NCBI GenBank assembly: GCA_032119795.1
Contig: JAUMFO010000011.1
Location: forward strand, 1 to 64,000
Length of the DNA: 64,000 nt
DNA from: JAGIBJ01 sp032119795
Lineage (GTDB): Bacteria; Actinomycetota; Thermoleophilia; Solirubrobacterales; Solirubrobacteraceae
Direction: 5' to 3'
The notes under the pieces are model-generated. The model was not told where the DNA came from. It worked only from the letters and a program-made list of their open reading frames with translations, and ran no database searches. Each line of letters opens with the position of its first letter. Positions within the stretch are counted from its first letter, which is position 1. Shown piece after piece: positions 7,822-17,046 of the stretch. A program made the translations under genes and the position numbers.

Positions 7822-10236
7822 ATGTCTACGCCTGCCAAGTCCACCCCCGCGCCGAGCCCCGCCGCGCCGCCGACCCCTGGCGGCCGCGGACGGCCAGACC
7901 GCCCTGGCGGGCCACCGCCGCAGCTGCGGCCTGAGGGCATTGCTCGCGGCGTGCACGCGGTCGCGCACACCGCGGCGCGGTTCCCGAAGACGACCATCCT
8001 GCTGTGGGTCGCGCTGGTGGTCGGCTGCATCGTCGGCGGCGCGGCGACGGGCCTGCAGACGATCAGCGAGGACGGCGGCGTTGGCGAGTCCGGTCGCGCC
8101 GAGGCGATCGTCGCCAAGACCGACCTCGCCGACCGCCCAAGCGAGGTGGTCCTCGTGCGGTCCGATTCGCGGGACCAGACCGACCGCGCCGCCACGGCGC
8201 TCCAGACGAAGCTGGCGGCGCTAGAGGAGGTCGACACGATCGCGAGCCCATTGCCCGCTGGCGGACGCGTCGGTGAACTTCGCAACGAAGACGGCACCGC
8301 CGTCTTGCTCCACGTGACGCTCCGCGGGTCGCCTGACGACGCGGCCAAGACGGCGCTGCCGATCGAGCGGACGGTCAACGCGGCCCGCGCTGCAGCAGCC
8401 GAGGGCGTGACGTTCGCCCAGACCGGGGGTGGCAGCGTCGACAACGCGATCGACGAGATGGTCGAGTCCGATCTGCAGAAGGCCGAGCTGATCTCCGTGC
8501 CGCTGACGCTCCTGATCCTCGTGCTTGTGTTCGGCGCATTCGTCGCCGCGAGCGTGCCGCTGATCCTCGGCATCACGTCGGTCGCGGCGGCGATGGGCGC
8601 GATGGGCATCGTCTCCCAGGTCGCGCCGATGGCCGACGCCACGGGTTCGCTCGTCGTCCTGATCGGCCTGGCCGTCGGCGTCGACTACTCCCTCTTCTAC
8701 ATCCGCCGAGAGCGTGAGGAGCGGGCCGCGGGCCGCGAGCTCGATGCGGCGCTCAGCGCGGCGTCGGCGAGCGTCGGCCGGGCGATCCTGATCTCCGGGA
8801 TCACCGTGATGGTCGCCCTCGCAGGCCTGCTGATGACGGGCGTCGAGGAGTTCACCTCGATGGCGGCCGGCACGATCCTCGTCGTCGCGATCGCCGTGCT
8901 CGGCTCGCTGACGGTGCTCCCCGCGATGCTCGCCCTCCTCGGCGACCGCATCGACAACGGACGCCCCGGCCTCCCCGGTGCCAAGCGCCGCCGTGCCCGT
9001 CGGGCTGCCACCGCTGTCGATGCAGCTGCCGCACGCGCTGCCGCCGGCCTCCCGGCCGAGCCTGCCCGTCGGAAGCGCCGCGCTGCCTGGGCGACGATCG
9101 CCGACGCCGTCACCGGATCACCCCGCATCTCCCTCGCGATCTCCCTCGCGCTGCTCCTGGCGCTCGCGGCCCCGGTGGCGTCGATGAAGCTCGCCGACTC
9201 GGACTCGGGCTCGCTGCCCAAGGGCGTTCCGGCGATCGACGCCGCCGCCGAGATCGAGCGGACGTTCCCCGGCGCGCCGAGTAGCGCCGAGCTCGTCGTC
9301 ACCGGGAGCGGCCTAGACGCCGCCGCGGCCAAGACCGGCCTGGCTGCCCTTGGCCGCGAGGCCGCGACGATCACGGGCGGCGTGAGCGGCGCCACCGTCG
9401 TCGTGGCCGGCGGCGGCAAGGTGGCCGTCGTCAGCGTGCCGATGCCCGAGCGCGGCGCCAGCGCCGGGCAGGCGACCGCCCGCACGCTGCGGGCCCAGCT
9501 CCCGACCCTCACGAACGACCTCGTCCCCGGTGCACGCGAGACGCTCGTCGCCGGCGACGCCGCCGAGTCCCTCGACTTCGCCGATGCCGTCAAGGACGCG
9601 ATGCCGCTCGTCGGCGGCTTCGTGCTCGGCCTCGCCCTGCTGCTCCTGCTGGCGGCATTCCGGTCCGTGCGGCTGGCCGTCACCGTGATCGCCCTGAACC
9701 TGCTGTCGGTCGGCGCGGCGTTCGGCGTCATGACGGTCGTCTTCCAGAACACCTGGGCTGAGGAGCTGCTGGGGTTCACGTCGAGCGGCGCAATCGTCAC
9801 CTGGATGCCGCTCATCGCGTTCGTGATCCTGTTCGGGCTGTCGATGGACTACTCGATCCTCGTGCTCGAGCGGATCCGCGAAGGCCGGCGCCTTGGGCTC
9901 TCGCCACGCGCTGCGGCATCGGAGGGCGTCGCGGCCACGGCCTCTACGGTGACGGGCGCCGCACTCGTGATGGTCGCCGTGTTCTCGATCTTCGCGACCC
10001 TGCGCCTGCTGGAGATGAAGCAGCTCGGCGTGGGCATGGCGGCCGCGATCCTCATCGATGCCACCATCGTCCGCGCGATCGCCCTCCCGGCCGCGGTGAC
10101 GCTGCTCGGCGAGAAGGCGTTCCGGGTGAAGGCCGTCGATGCGAGCTTTCGGCCTGGCACCGACGCTCCCGCGTGGCACGATGACGACATGGCTGGTCAC
10201 CGACGCGAGCTCGCCGAGGCAGGCGCCCGTGGCTGA
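7822..10236 (+). CDS. MMPL/RND-family membrane transporter
   Basis: Probable exporter of lipids or other hydrophobic compounds. At 804 residues it has the two-fold MMPL layout: a first helix (TTILLWVALVVGCIVGG), a large outside loop, five helices (about 220-390), a basic Ala-rich cytosolic linker (about 395-430), then the same pattern again. The helix block GLAVGVDYSLFYIRREREE and its counterpart GLSMDYSILVLERIREGR carry the conserved Asp-Tyr pairs of the proton relay. A GTG at 7813 is an alternative start. The 3' end overlaps the histidine kinase start by 8 nt, so transporter and sensor are co-transcribed. Confidence 0.9.
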   Translation: MSTPAKSTPAPSPAAPPTPGGRGRPDRPGGPPPQLRPEGIARGVHAVAHTAARFPKTTILLWVALVVGCIVGGAATGLQTISEDGGVGESGRAEAIVAKTDLADRPSEVVLVRSDSRDQTDRAATALQTKLAALEEVDTIASPLPAGGRVGELRNEDGTAVLLHVTLRGSPDDAAKTALPIERTVNAARAAAAEGVTFAQTGGGSVDNAIDEMVESDLQKAELISVPLTLLILVLVFGAFVAASVPLILGITSVAAAMGAMGIVSQVAPMADATGSLVVLIGLAVGVDYSLFYIRREREERAAGRELDAALSAASASVGRAILISGITVMVALAGLLMTGVEEFTSMAAGTILVVAIAVLGSLTVLPAMLALLGDRIDNGRPGLPGAKRRRARRAATAVDAAAARAAAGLPAEPARRKRRAAWATIADAVTGSPRISLAISLALLLALAAPVASMKLADSDSGSLPKGVPAIDAAAEIERTFPGAPSSAELVVTGSGLDAAAAKTGLAALGREAATITGGVSGATVVVAGGGKVAVVSVPMPERGASAGQATARTLRAQLPTLTNDLVPGARETLVAGDAAESLDFADAVKDAMPLVGGFVLGLALLLLLAAFRSVRLAVTVIALNLLSVGAAFGVMTVVFQNTWAEELLGFTSSGAIVTWMPLIAFVILFGLSMDYSILVLERIREGRRLGLSPRAAASEGVAATASTVTGAALVMVAVFSIFATLRLLEMKQLGVGMAAAILIDATIVRAIALPAAVTLLGEKAFRVKAVDASFRPGTDAPAWHDDDMAGHRRELAEAGARG

Positions 10237-11353
10237 GGGCCCGCAGCTCCCGCCGGCTCCCGAGCCGCCGAAACCGCCGAAGCTCCCCTTCGGTTTGCCG
10301 ATGACGTTCGCCGAGACCGGCGACCTGCGTGGCAAGCCGGGCGACTCACGCTGGCGCCGGCCGCTGTTTCGACTGGCACTCACCGCGATCCTCGGCGCGA
10401 CGATCTCGGCGGTCACCGTGATCCTCTGGCTGATCAGCGGCTTGGGCTACTTCTGGCCGATCTGGGTGTGGTTCGGCTTCGCGGTGACGTTCGCGCTGCA
10501 GCTCACGCTCGAGCGGACGCTGGCCACCGAGCCCTCGGGCCGCTGGTACGTGCTCCACGAGGGACTGACGGCGACCGTCTGCGGGATCATGCTCGCGGTC
10601 TGGGTCATCGACGGGTCGGAGACGTTTTGGCCCGGCTGGGCGATCGTGACGCTCGGGCTCTTGCTCGGCATCCACTACGTGATCCGCGAGCAGGCGCCGG
10701 TCTACCGGGCCGAGCAGCTGATGGGCCGCGTCGACGAGCTCACGCAGAGCCGCTCCGGCGCGCTCGACGTACAAGCGGCCGAGCTGCGACGGATCGAGCG
10801 GGACCTCCATGACGGCGCGCAGGCCCGGCTGGTAGCGCTGTCGATGCAGCTGGGGCGGGCCGAGGCGAGGATGGGCGACGACGCCGACCCCCAGACCGTC
10901 GCGCTGATCAAGGGCGCTCAGGAGGACGCGCGCCTGGCCATCGCGGAGCTGCGCGACCTGGCGCGGGGGATCGCCCCGCCGGTGCTCACGGATCGTGGCT
11001 TGGCCGCGGCGGTCGAGGCACTCGGGAAGCGTTCGCCGCTGGAGGTCGAAGTGCGGGCACACGTGGCTCGCCGTCCGGCGCCAGTCGTCGAGTCGGCTGC
11101 GTACTTCGTGGTCGCCGAGTCGCTGACGAACGCCGCCAAGCACTCGCCCGGCGCCTCGGTGAAGGTGACGATCGTCGGCGACGACCAGCGCCTGCAGGTC
11201 GTGATCGCCGACGACGGCCTCGGCGGCGCCGACCCCTCAGGCAGCGGCCTGACGGGCCTCCGCCAACGCGTGAGCGCGCTCGACGGTACGTTCCTCGTCG
11301 TGAGCCCTAAGGGACACGGCACGACGATCACCGCGGAGCTGCCCTGCGGATGA
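10229..11353 (+). CDS. Sensor histidine kinase, NarX/DesK type (HisKA_3)
   Basis: Membrane sensor kinase of 374 residues. A Pro-rich N-terminus leads to a 2TM module (helices near TAILGATISAVTVILWLI and following). Then comes the dimerisation box with the phospho-acceptor His (RRIERDLHDGAQARLVAL). The HATPase_c domain has an N box (ESLTNAAKHS), G1 (DDGLGGAD) and G2 (GSGLTGLRQRV). The GTG at 10229 overlaps the MMPL stop and has AGG 5 nt upstream; an ATG at 10181 is an alternative. It ends in an ATGA overlap with the response regulator. The signal is unknown, but the operon suggests control of the MMPL exporter. Confidence 0.9.
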   Translation: MAEGPQLPPAPEPPKPPKLPFGLPMTFAETGDLRGKPGDSRWRRPLFRLALTAILGATISAVTVILWLISGLGYFWPIWVWFGFAVTFALQLTLERTLATEPSGRWYVLHEGLTATVCGIMLAVWVIDGSETFWPGWAIVTLGLLLGIHYVIREQAPVYRAEQLMGRVDELTQSRSGALDVQAAELRRIERDLHDGAQARLVALSMQLGRAEARMGDDADPQTVALIKGAQEDARLAIAELRDLARGIAPPVLTDRGLAAAVEALGKRSPLEVEVRAHVARRPAPVVESAAYFVVAESLTNAAKHSPGASVKVTIVGDDQRLQVVIADDGLGGADPSGSGLTGLRQRVSALDGTFLVVSPKGHGTTITAELPCG

Positions 11354-12006
11354 GGGTCGTGATCGTCGAGGACCATGCGCTGCTGCGTGAGGGGATCGTC
11401 GCGCTCCTGCGGGAGAACGACATCGACGTCGTGGCGCAGGCGGAGGATCCCGAGGGTCTCCTGCGGATCGCGCAGGCGCACCAGCCAGATCTGGCGATCG
11501 TCGACGTCCGACTGCCGCCGACGTTCACCGACGAGGGGCTGCGCGCAGCGATCGAGGCACGGCGCCAGCGGCCGGAGTTGGCGGTTCTCGTCTTGTCGCA
11601 GTACGTCGAGCCGGTCTACACCGCGGAGCTCCTCGCCAGCGGCGGCGCCGGAATCGGCTACCTGCTGAAGGAGCGCGTCGGCGACGTGGCGGGCTTCCTC
11701 GACGCCGTCCGCCGGGTCGCCGCCGGGGGAACGGCCTTGGATCGTGAGGTCGTCGCCGAGCTGGTGACGGGCCGCACGGCGTCCGGCGATGCCGCGCTCG
11801 ACGCCCTCACGCCACGCGAGCGCGAGGTGCTGGGTCTCATGGCCGAGGGGCGCACGAACGCCGCGATCGCCGAGGCAATGGTCGTCACGCCCGGCGCCGT
11901 TGAGAAGCACGTCACGAGCATCTTCAGCAAGCTGAGGCTGCCCGCCAGCGGCGGCGACCACCGCCGGGTGCTCGCCGTGCTGGCGTTCTTGCGGGCGGCG
12001 GAGTAG
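11350..12006 (+). CDS. NarL/LuxR-type response regulator
   Basis: Partner of the preceding kinase, with which it overlaps by ATGA. The receiver domain (1-120) has acidic residues E7/D8, phospho-acceptor D52 (AIVDVRLPP), and the Lys of YLLKERVG. The C-terminal helix-turn-helix (about 150-215) reads LTPREREVLGLMAEGRTNAAIAEAM with GAVEKHVTSIFSKLRL. This is the normal length for the family at 218 residues. A bidirectional terminator follows. Confidence 0.94.
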   Translation: MRVVIVEDHALLREGIVALLRENDIDVVAQAEDPEGLLRIAQAHQPDLAIVDVRLPPTFTDEGLRAAIEARRQRPELAVLVLSQYVEPVYTAELLASGGAGIGYLLKERVGDVAGFLDAVRRVAAGGTALDREVVAELVTGRTASGDAALDALTPREREVLGLMAEGRTNAAIAEAMVVTPGAVEKHVTSIFSKLRLPASGGDHRRVLAVLAFLRAAE

Positions 12007-12014
12007 CCGCCCGC

Positions 12015-12072
12015 CGAAACTGAGCGTCATTTCGTGGCTGTTCTGGCAGCCAGTAAAGGACGCTCAGTTTCG
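12015..12072. terminator. Bidirectional terminator between convergent genes
   Basis: CGAAACTGAGCGTC (12015-12028) pairs perfectly with GACGCTCAGTTTCG (12059-12072). A second stem TGGCTG/CAGCCA (12035-12040, 12047-12052) lies inside. It sits between the response regulator (+) and the secreted protein gene (-). Confidence 0.8.
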
Positions 12073-12084
12073 CGTCGGCGTTGA

Positions 12085-12885
12085 TCAGTCGCAGTAGGCC
12101 TGGATCTCCGGCGGCGCCTTGGCGATCGACGCGTCGCCGGGGAGCAGCTCCCAGAGCGTGAACTCAAACCAGAAGTCCTCACCGGCCCGGCCGGTCCGCA
12201 CGACGTCGCCGGACTCGGCGTCGTAGTGCACCTCAAAGGGCAGCGCGCGCAGGCCGACGTTGTCTGCCCAGGGGTCGAACCGTGCGACCCGCGTCGGCCG
12301 ACCATGGACGAGTGCCCCGGCGGGCAACGCCGCGAAGGCGGCCGGATCGCGGCGGAGGGCGTCGGCCTGCCGGATCGCGGTCAGCGAGTCGCCCTCCCAC
12401 TCCGGGCCGTAGGGATCCGAGGAACCAAAGCAGTCGATCTGGTGCTGCCCCAGCCGCTCGCGCAGCGGCCGATCGAACCGCCCCGAGGCGTAGCCGCCCA
12501 CGCCGGTGCTCGACCACGTCTCCAGCGAGCGGTCGGCGTCGTAGATGTCGGTCAGGCGCTCGTAGTAGCTGTTGGTCAGCCCGGTGTGGGACTCCCACCG
12601 CTCAAATCGCAGTCGCGGCGCCTCCGGGGCCGCGCCGTGAATGGTCCCCTTGACGTGCACCACGACACCCTGGGCGTCGGCCCGTCGCCGAGCCCGTGCC
12701 CTCGCCTTGGCCCTCGCGTTCGCCTTCGCTTTGGCCTTCGCCTTGGTGCCGGCCTTCGTTGCCGCCTGCGTGGTGCTCGGGGTGGCCGCTGCGGTGGGCG
12801 CGCCTGCGGCGAAGATCAGCGACAGCGCCGCAAGTCCGGCTGCGGCGAAGCGGCGGCGAGCTGGGCGGGACGGGACGTGAGACAT
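12085..12885 (-). CDS. Secreted protein with a Lys/Ala/Arg-rich tract, related to the tethered sigma factor's outer domain
   Basis: 266 residues of unknown function. The signal peptide (RRRFAAAGLAALSLIFAAGAP) is followed by a low-complexity segment rich in Lys, Ala and Arg (about 43-68), then a globular domain (about 75-266) ending AYCD. Two Cys occur in the globular part. GRPTRVARFD followed by EVHYDAESGD resembles GRSTRVRRIA followed by AEIIVDGSTGD in the C-terminus of the upstream sigma-factor fusion, so the two may share a LolA-like or DUF-type fold. SD GGAGGG precedes the ATG. It lies 67 nt downstream of that gene on the same strand and is probably co-transcribed. Confidence 0.75.
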   Translation of the reverse strand: MSHVPSRPARRRFAAAGLAALSLIFAAGAPTAAATPSTTQAATKAGTKAKAKAKANARAKARARARRRADAQGVVVHVKGTIHGAAPEAPRLRFERWESHTGLTNSYYERLTDIYDADRSLETWSSTGVGGYASGRFDRPLRERLGQHQIDCFGSSDPYGPEWEGDSLTAIRQADALRRDPAAFAALPAGALVHGRPTRVARFDPWADNVGLRALPFEVHYDAESGDVVRTGRAGEDFWFEFTLWELLPGDASIAKAPPEIQAYCD

Positions 12886-12952
12886 GAGAACCCTCCGGGG
12901 TCTGGGCGCGGTTGCGCCTCTACCTGGTTCCTGTCCGCCGACGCGGGCGGCG

Positions 12953-14947
12953 TCACTCGATCGAGAGGCGCGCGCCTTTCGGGATCTGCGCCGTCAGCAG
13001 CGCCGCGTGCGCGCCGGGCGAGAGCTGTTCCCAGGACGCAACCGTGAGGGTGGTGCTCTGCCGCAGCGGGCCGGCGGCCCCGGTCTGCTCGCTCGACACC
13101 GTGACGGTCAGCGGGTCGCCCGTCGAGCCATCCACGATGATCTCTGCAGTAAGCGCTGCTGACTGGCGGCTTGGCATGGCGATGCGCCGCACGCGGGTGG
13201 AGCGGCCTTCGACATCGGGGCCTAGCGGCAACGGCGATAGCGCCTCAGGCCGACCCTGCAGCTCGGCAACGGCGGGAGCCAGCGTGGCCTGCCAGGAGCC
13301 GAACCACTCCTCCGGCAGCGGCGCCTGCGTCTGGCGGGTGGCGAACCGTTCGATGGTGCCGTACGTCCGTGCGCCGTCCTTGCTCACCGAATACGACCGC
13401 CGCTCCTGCGGCGTGCTCCAGCTCTCGATCCGCACCGGACCGCCAATCGGTCGGCGCGTTTGGGTGCGGCTGCGCTGCAAGCCACCCAGCTCGACCCACA
13501 CCTCGCGGTCGCCCAGGTTGAGACAGCCGTCGTTGCCGCCACCAGACCAACACCGCTGCACCGTTGAGCGCACGTGCACGATGGGCGCCGCCCGCTGGTC
13601 GCTCGCGGGTCTCGGCTCGCGGGCCGGAACCTGCCGCGTCTCCGAAGCGGGGCTGACGCTCGTGCGGCGCTGCACCGCTGCGAGACCCGAGGCTGGTCTG
13701 CTCGTCGCGTCGGGAGCGGCCGTCCGACCGCCGGCCGCGCTCGCGGGGGCTGGGGTCCTGGGCGGCGGGTCCTGTGGCGTGGACGGAGCGGCCGCCGAAC
13801 CGCCGCGGGGGATTGCCGACCAGGCCAGGAAGTCGACCGTTGCCACTGGTCCCGCGTCTTGGCCCGTGGGTCGGACCCGAACGCGCAACACGGTCGGTTC
13901 GTCGTCGGCCACGTAGACGCGCACGGCGCGTTCGGCGCCGGACGCGTCGACGATGCGGCCGCGCAGCGTCGTGGTGTCTCGGCCGCCGATCGGCGGTCCT
14001 TCGGTGGCGGTGCGCTGGGCGGCGGGGTCGGCGAGGAGAGCCGCGATCGCGGTGGGCGACGCTGCGTCGAGCACCCCGAGGTCGTCGCGGATGGCGGCGC
14101 GGCGTGCGGGAGAGGTCGACGCCGTCGCGGGGCCCGCGGCCGAGCGCAGGGTCTGTCCGTCGGCGGCGAGGACCTCGGTGCCGCCTGGGAGGCGCACGCG
14201 AGTCCGTTCGCCGGCACGATCCGACCACCGCTCGTAGCGGGCGGGCTCCTCGGCGCCAGCCGGCTGCGCTGCGGAGCCACGGCGAACGACGGCGACGTCG
14301 TGCACCACCCGCGCCTGTGAGAGCGACGAGGCCAGCGTCTGGAGCGGTTGCCGCTGGTGGCTGCGGATCATCCCCGCGACCGCAACGACGACGCCGACGA
14401 TGAGCACCACGGCCGCCGCCGAGGCGAGGACCACCGCCAGGCGCTTGCGACCGCTCGACAGCGCGTTGCGGGCACTGCCGTAGGGGATGCCCATGAGGTC
14501 GGCGGCCTCGTTGGCCGACAGCCCCTCAAAGGCGGTCATCGTCAGCAGGATCCGTTCACGGTCGGGAAGCTCGCCGAGCGCCTGCCCGACGTACGGCACG
14601 CCGGGCGCCTCGGAGGTGTGACGGGTGAAGGGCTGCAGCGCCTCCGGGATCCGGGCGGCGCGGCGGCGACTGCGCTGCAGGTTGCGCAGGACGTGCTCGG
14701 CGACGACGTAGAGCCAGGGCAGCTCGTGGCCGCTCGGGATGTCGGCGGCGCGGCGGACCGCAACGGCGAACGTCTCCGAGAGGGCGTCCTCGGCGAGGTC
14801 TGGGTCGCGGCGACGCAGGAAGCGCAGGACCTGGCCGGAGTGGTTCTCGAAGAGCTGCCGCGCGCGGTCGGCGCGCTCGTCTTGGCTTAGGGACTCGCCG
14901 GCGGACGCCGTTGGCGAGGCGGTGGCAGATGTGGCGGGCGGGACCAA
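12953..14947 (-). CDS. ECF sigma factor fused through a membrane helix to an extracellular domain
   Basis: 664 residues. Region 2 of an ECF sigma factor lies at about 25-98 (RARQLFENHSGQVLRFLRRR, DLAEDALSETFAVAVRR, LPWLYVVAEHVLRNLQR). Region 4 is at about 122-170 (LGELPDRERILLTMTAFEGL, SANEAADLMGIPYGSARNAL). A single transmembrane helix follows (about 170-193), then roughly 470 outside residues with a Pro/Ala-rich linker (about 385-440) and a domain resembling the protein encoded next. No separate anti-sigma gene is present. The start is uncertain: TTG at 14947 is the furthest upstream codon, without a clear SD. This is a one-protein transmembrane signalling design; the signal and target promoters are unknown. 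Confidence 0.82.
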   Translation of the reverse strand: MVPPATSATASPTASAGESLSQDERADRARQLFENHSGQVLRFLRRRDPDLAEDALSETFAVAVRRAADIPSGHELPWLYVVAEHVLRNLQRSRRRAARIPEALQPFTRHTSEAPGVPYVGQALGELPDRERILLTMTAFEGLSANEAADLMGIPYGSARNALSSGRKRLAVVLASAAAVVLIVGVVVAVAGMIRSHQRQPLQTLASSLSQARVVHDVAVVRRGSAAQPAGAEEPARYERWSDRAGERTRVRLPGGTEVLAADGQTLRSAAGPATASTSPARRAAIRDDLGVLDAASPTAIAALLADPAAQRTATEGPPIGGRDTTTLRGRIVDASGAERAVRVYVADDEPTVLRVRVRPTGQDAGPVATVDFLAWSAIPRGGSAAAPSTPQDPPPRTPAPASAAGGRTAAPDATSRPASGLAAVQRRTSVSPASETRQVPAREPRPASDQRAAPIVHVRSTVQRCWSGGGNDGCLNLGDREVWVELGGLQRSRTQTRRPIGGPVRIESWSTPQERRSYSVSKDGARTYGTIERFATRQTQAPLPEEWFGSWQATLAPAVAELQGRPEALSPLPLGPDVEGRSTRVRRIAMPSRQSAALTAEIIVDGSTGDPLTVTVSSEQTGAAGPLRQSTTLTVASWEQLSPGAHAALLTAQIPKGARLSIE

Positions 14948-15044
14948 GGCGTGGGTTGGCGGCTCGGGCAGGCCGCTCTACGGGGTTCGTGTCCGGCTCG
15001 GGGCCGGGTGTCACGACGCCCGCAGAAATCTAATACGCGGTGGC

Positions 15045-15812
15045 CTAGCGCCCCACGAACTCCACGATCGCTGGGTTCCAGTCCGGGTGGCGCACGACGC
15101 CCAGGTGGTCGCCCTCGAACACGCGGTACTGGGCGCCCGTGATCGCGCCGGCGAGCGTTGCGGGGCGCTCGGCAAGGCCGTCGGTGGAGGCGACGATCAC
15201 GAGCGTCTCGGCGGTGATCTGGTCGAGCGCGATCGGCGTGGAGTGGTGCGACGCCATCTGGCAGGCCAGCGCCTCGAGATCGGCGTCGACCTGCTCGGCG
15301 AACGCGCGCCAGGCGGCGCCGAACGGGTGAGTCACGTCGGCGGCCGTCTCGGCACGCATCGCCTGGTCGATGAGGTCGGGCGGCATCTGGCGGGTGTCGA
15401 GGCCACCGCATTCGACGACGCCGACGCCGACGCCGCCGAGGACGAGTCGCCGAACGCGCGGGTCCTGCGAGGCGAGAATCGCGCCGGCGACCGAGCCCAT
15501 CGAGTAGCCGATCACGTCGTAGGCGTCGAAGCCCAGCTCGTCGACGAGCTCGCGCACGTCCTGGGCCATGCGCGCCTCGCCGTAGAGGGCCGGGTCGTGC
15601 GGCTTGTCGGAATCGCCGTGGCCGCGTGCGTCGATCACGAGCGTGCGTCGATCGGCATCGGCGAGGGCGTCGATCAGGCCCGGGCCGCCAAAGTTGAGGT
15701 GCCCGCTGACGGCGAAGCCGTGAAGGAGCACGACGGGCGGCTGGCCGGCGGGGGCGGAGTCGTCGTAGTCGTAGGCGATCGCCACGCCGTCGCTCGTCGT
15801 GAAGCGGTCCAT
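15045..15812 (-). CDS. Alpha/beta hydrolase
   Basis: 255 residues, full length for the family. The oxyanion strand reads VVLLHGF, followed by DARGHGDSDKP. The nucleophile elbow is GYSMGS, the acid probably the Asp in VIVASTDGLAERP, and the His in GDHLGVVRHP. The cytosolic enzyme has no signal peptide. ATG at 15812 starts MDRFTTSDGVAIAYDY; upstream codons in frame belong to the opposite strand. It is transcribed divergently from the DUF354 gene with 61 nt between them. The substrate cannot be predicted; the cap region is short. Confidence 0.88.
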   Translation of the reverse strand: MDRFTTSDGVAIAYDYDDSAPAGQPPVVLLHGFAVSGHLNFGGPGLIDALADADRRTLVIDARGHGDSDKPHDPALYGEARMAQDVRELVDELGFDAYDVIGYSMGSVAGAILASQDPRVRRLVLGGVGVGVVECGGLDTRQMPPDLIDQAMRAETAADVTHPFGAAWRAFAEQVDADLEALACQMASHHSTPIALDQITAETLVIVASTDGLAERPATLAGAITGAQYRVFEGDHLGVVRHPDWNPAIVEFVGR

Positions 15813-15873
15813 CGCGCGAGTTTGCCACGGCGGCGGACGCCCCACCCGCTTCCTCCGCGATGATGCAGCGGCG

Positions 15874-16881
15874 ATGCGCGTCTGGATCGATCTGACCAAC
15901 AGCCCCCACGTGCTCGTGCTGCGGCCGGTCGTCGAAGACCTTCGCGCGCGCGGGCACGAGGTGCACGTGACCGCCCGCGATTTCGCGCAGACGATCGCGC
16001 TGGCCGAGCGGCACGGGATGAACGCCGAGGTGATCGGGCGCCACCGCGGCGAGGAGCGGCTCAAGAAGGCCGTCGGCCTCGCGAGCCGCTCAACGGCGCT
16101 GCTGCGCTGGGCCCGCGGGAAGAACTTCGACGTGGCCCTCGGGCACGGCTCCAACGACGTCACCGTCGCGGCCAAGCTGCTGCGGATTCCTAGCGCGACG
16201 ATGTTCGACTACGAGTTCGCGACCGTTCAGCACACCATCAACTGTCGCCTCGCGAAGTCGGTCGTGGTGCCCGAGGTGATTCCGCCTGAGCGCCTGGGCC
16301 GCTACGGCGCCGTCGGCAAGATCCACGCCTACGCCGGGCTCAAGGAGGAGTACTACCTCTCCGATCTGGAGCCGGATCGCGCCGTCCTCACGGAACTCGG
16401 GCTCGACGACTCCGAGCCAATCATCGTGGTGCGCACCGCGCCCGAGGTGTCGCTCTACCACTCGTCCGGGGGCGACGACCAGTTCGCCGAGGTCCTGCGG
16501 CGCGTGCAGGGCAAGCAGGCCGTCGTGCTGCCACGGACGGAGCACCAGCGCAAGGAGATCGTCGACGCGGGCGGCTTCATCGTCCCGGAGCAGGCCATCG
16601 ACGCGCCCTCCCTCATCGCCTTTGCCGATCTCGTCGTCTCTGCCGGCGGCACGATGAACCGCGAGGCCGTGGCGCTCGGCACGCCCGTGTATACGACGTT
16701 CGCGGGCCGGATGGGCGCCGTCGACGAGCGCTTGATCGCCGAGGGTCGACTCCGGAAGCTCGAGTCGGCCGACCAGGTCGTCTTGGAGAAGCGCCAGCGG
16801 GCCGACGACGGCACCTCCGCCGACCGCATCAAGCGCGACCCGAAGATCCTCACGGATCTGCTGCTCACCGCGCTGGACTGA
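15874..16881 (+). CDS. DUF354 family protein (GT-B/epimerase-like fold)
   Basis: 335 residues. Begins MRVWIDLTNSPHVLVLRPVV and continues with LRARGHEVHVTARDFAQT, the hallmark N-terminus of DUF354. This family resembles UDP-N-acetylglucosamine 2-epimerase and GT-B glycosyltransferases and is often found with surface-polysaccharide genes. The C-terminal half has VVSAGGTMNREAVALGTPVY, the nucleotide-sugar-binding-like segment. Its role here is unproven, although the EPS locus begins about 9 kb downstream. Confidence 0.85.
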   Translation: MRVWIDLTNSPHVLVLRPVVEDLRARGHEVHVTARDFAQTIALAERHGMNAEVIGRHRGEERLKKAVGLASRSTALLRWARGKNFDVALGHGSNDVTVAAKLLRIPSATMFDYEFATVQHTINCRLAKSVVVPEVIPPERLGRYGAVGKIHAYAGLKEEYYLSDLEPDRAVLTELGLDDSEPIIVVRTAPEVSLYHSSGGDDQFAEVLRRVQGKQAVVLPRTEHQRKEIVDAGGFIVPEQAIDAPSLIAFADLVVSAGGTMNREAVALGTPVYTTFAGRMGAVDERLIAEGRLRKLESADQVVLEKRQRADDGTSADRIKRDPKILTDLLLTALD

Positions 16882-16971
16882 ACGCATCGAGGTTGGCAAC
16901 ACATGTTGTTGTTCAATTTCTGAAGGCCAAGTTAGCGGTGTGTCGTTGCCCCGCCGATACTGACTCCCGTC

Positions 16972-16992
16972 GGGGGACAGCCCCTGTCCCCC
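16972..16992 (+). terminator. Strong GC hairpin after the DUF354 gene
   Basis: GGGGGACAG (16972-16980) pairs perfectly with CTGTCCCCC (16984-16992) across a 3-nt loop. There is no U-tract. It is the likely end of the upstream transcript, or a barrier before the RTX gene promoter region. Confidence 0.5.
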
Positions 16993-17046
16993 CGCGGGGC
17001 AGCTTCACCCTTGTCAGTTCATAGCTGACGACATAAGTTGCGCGGC

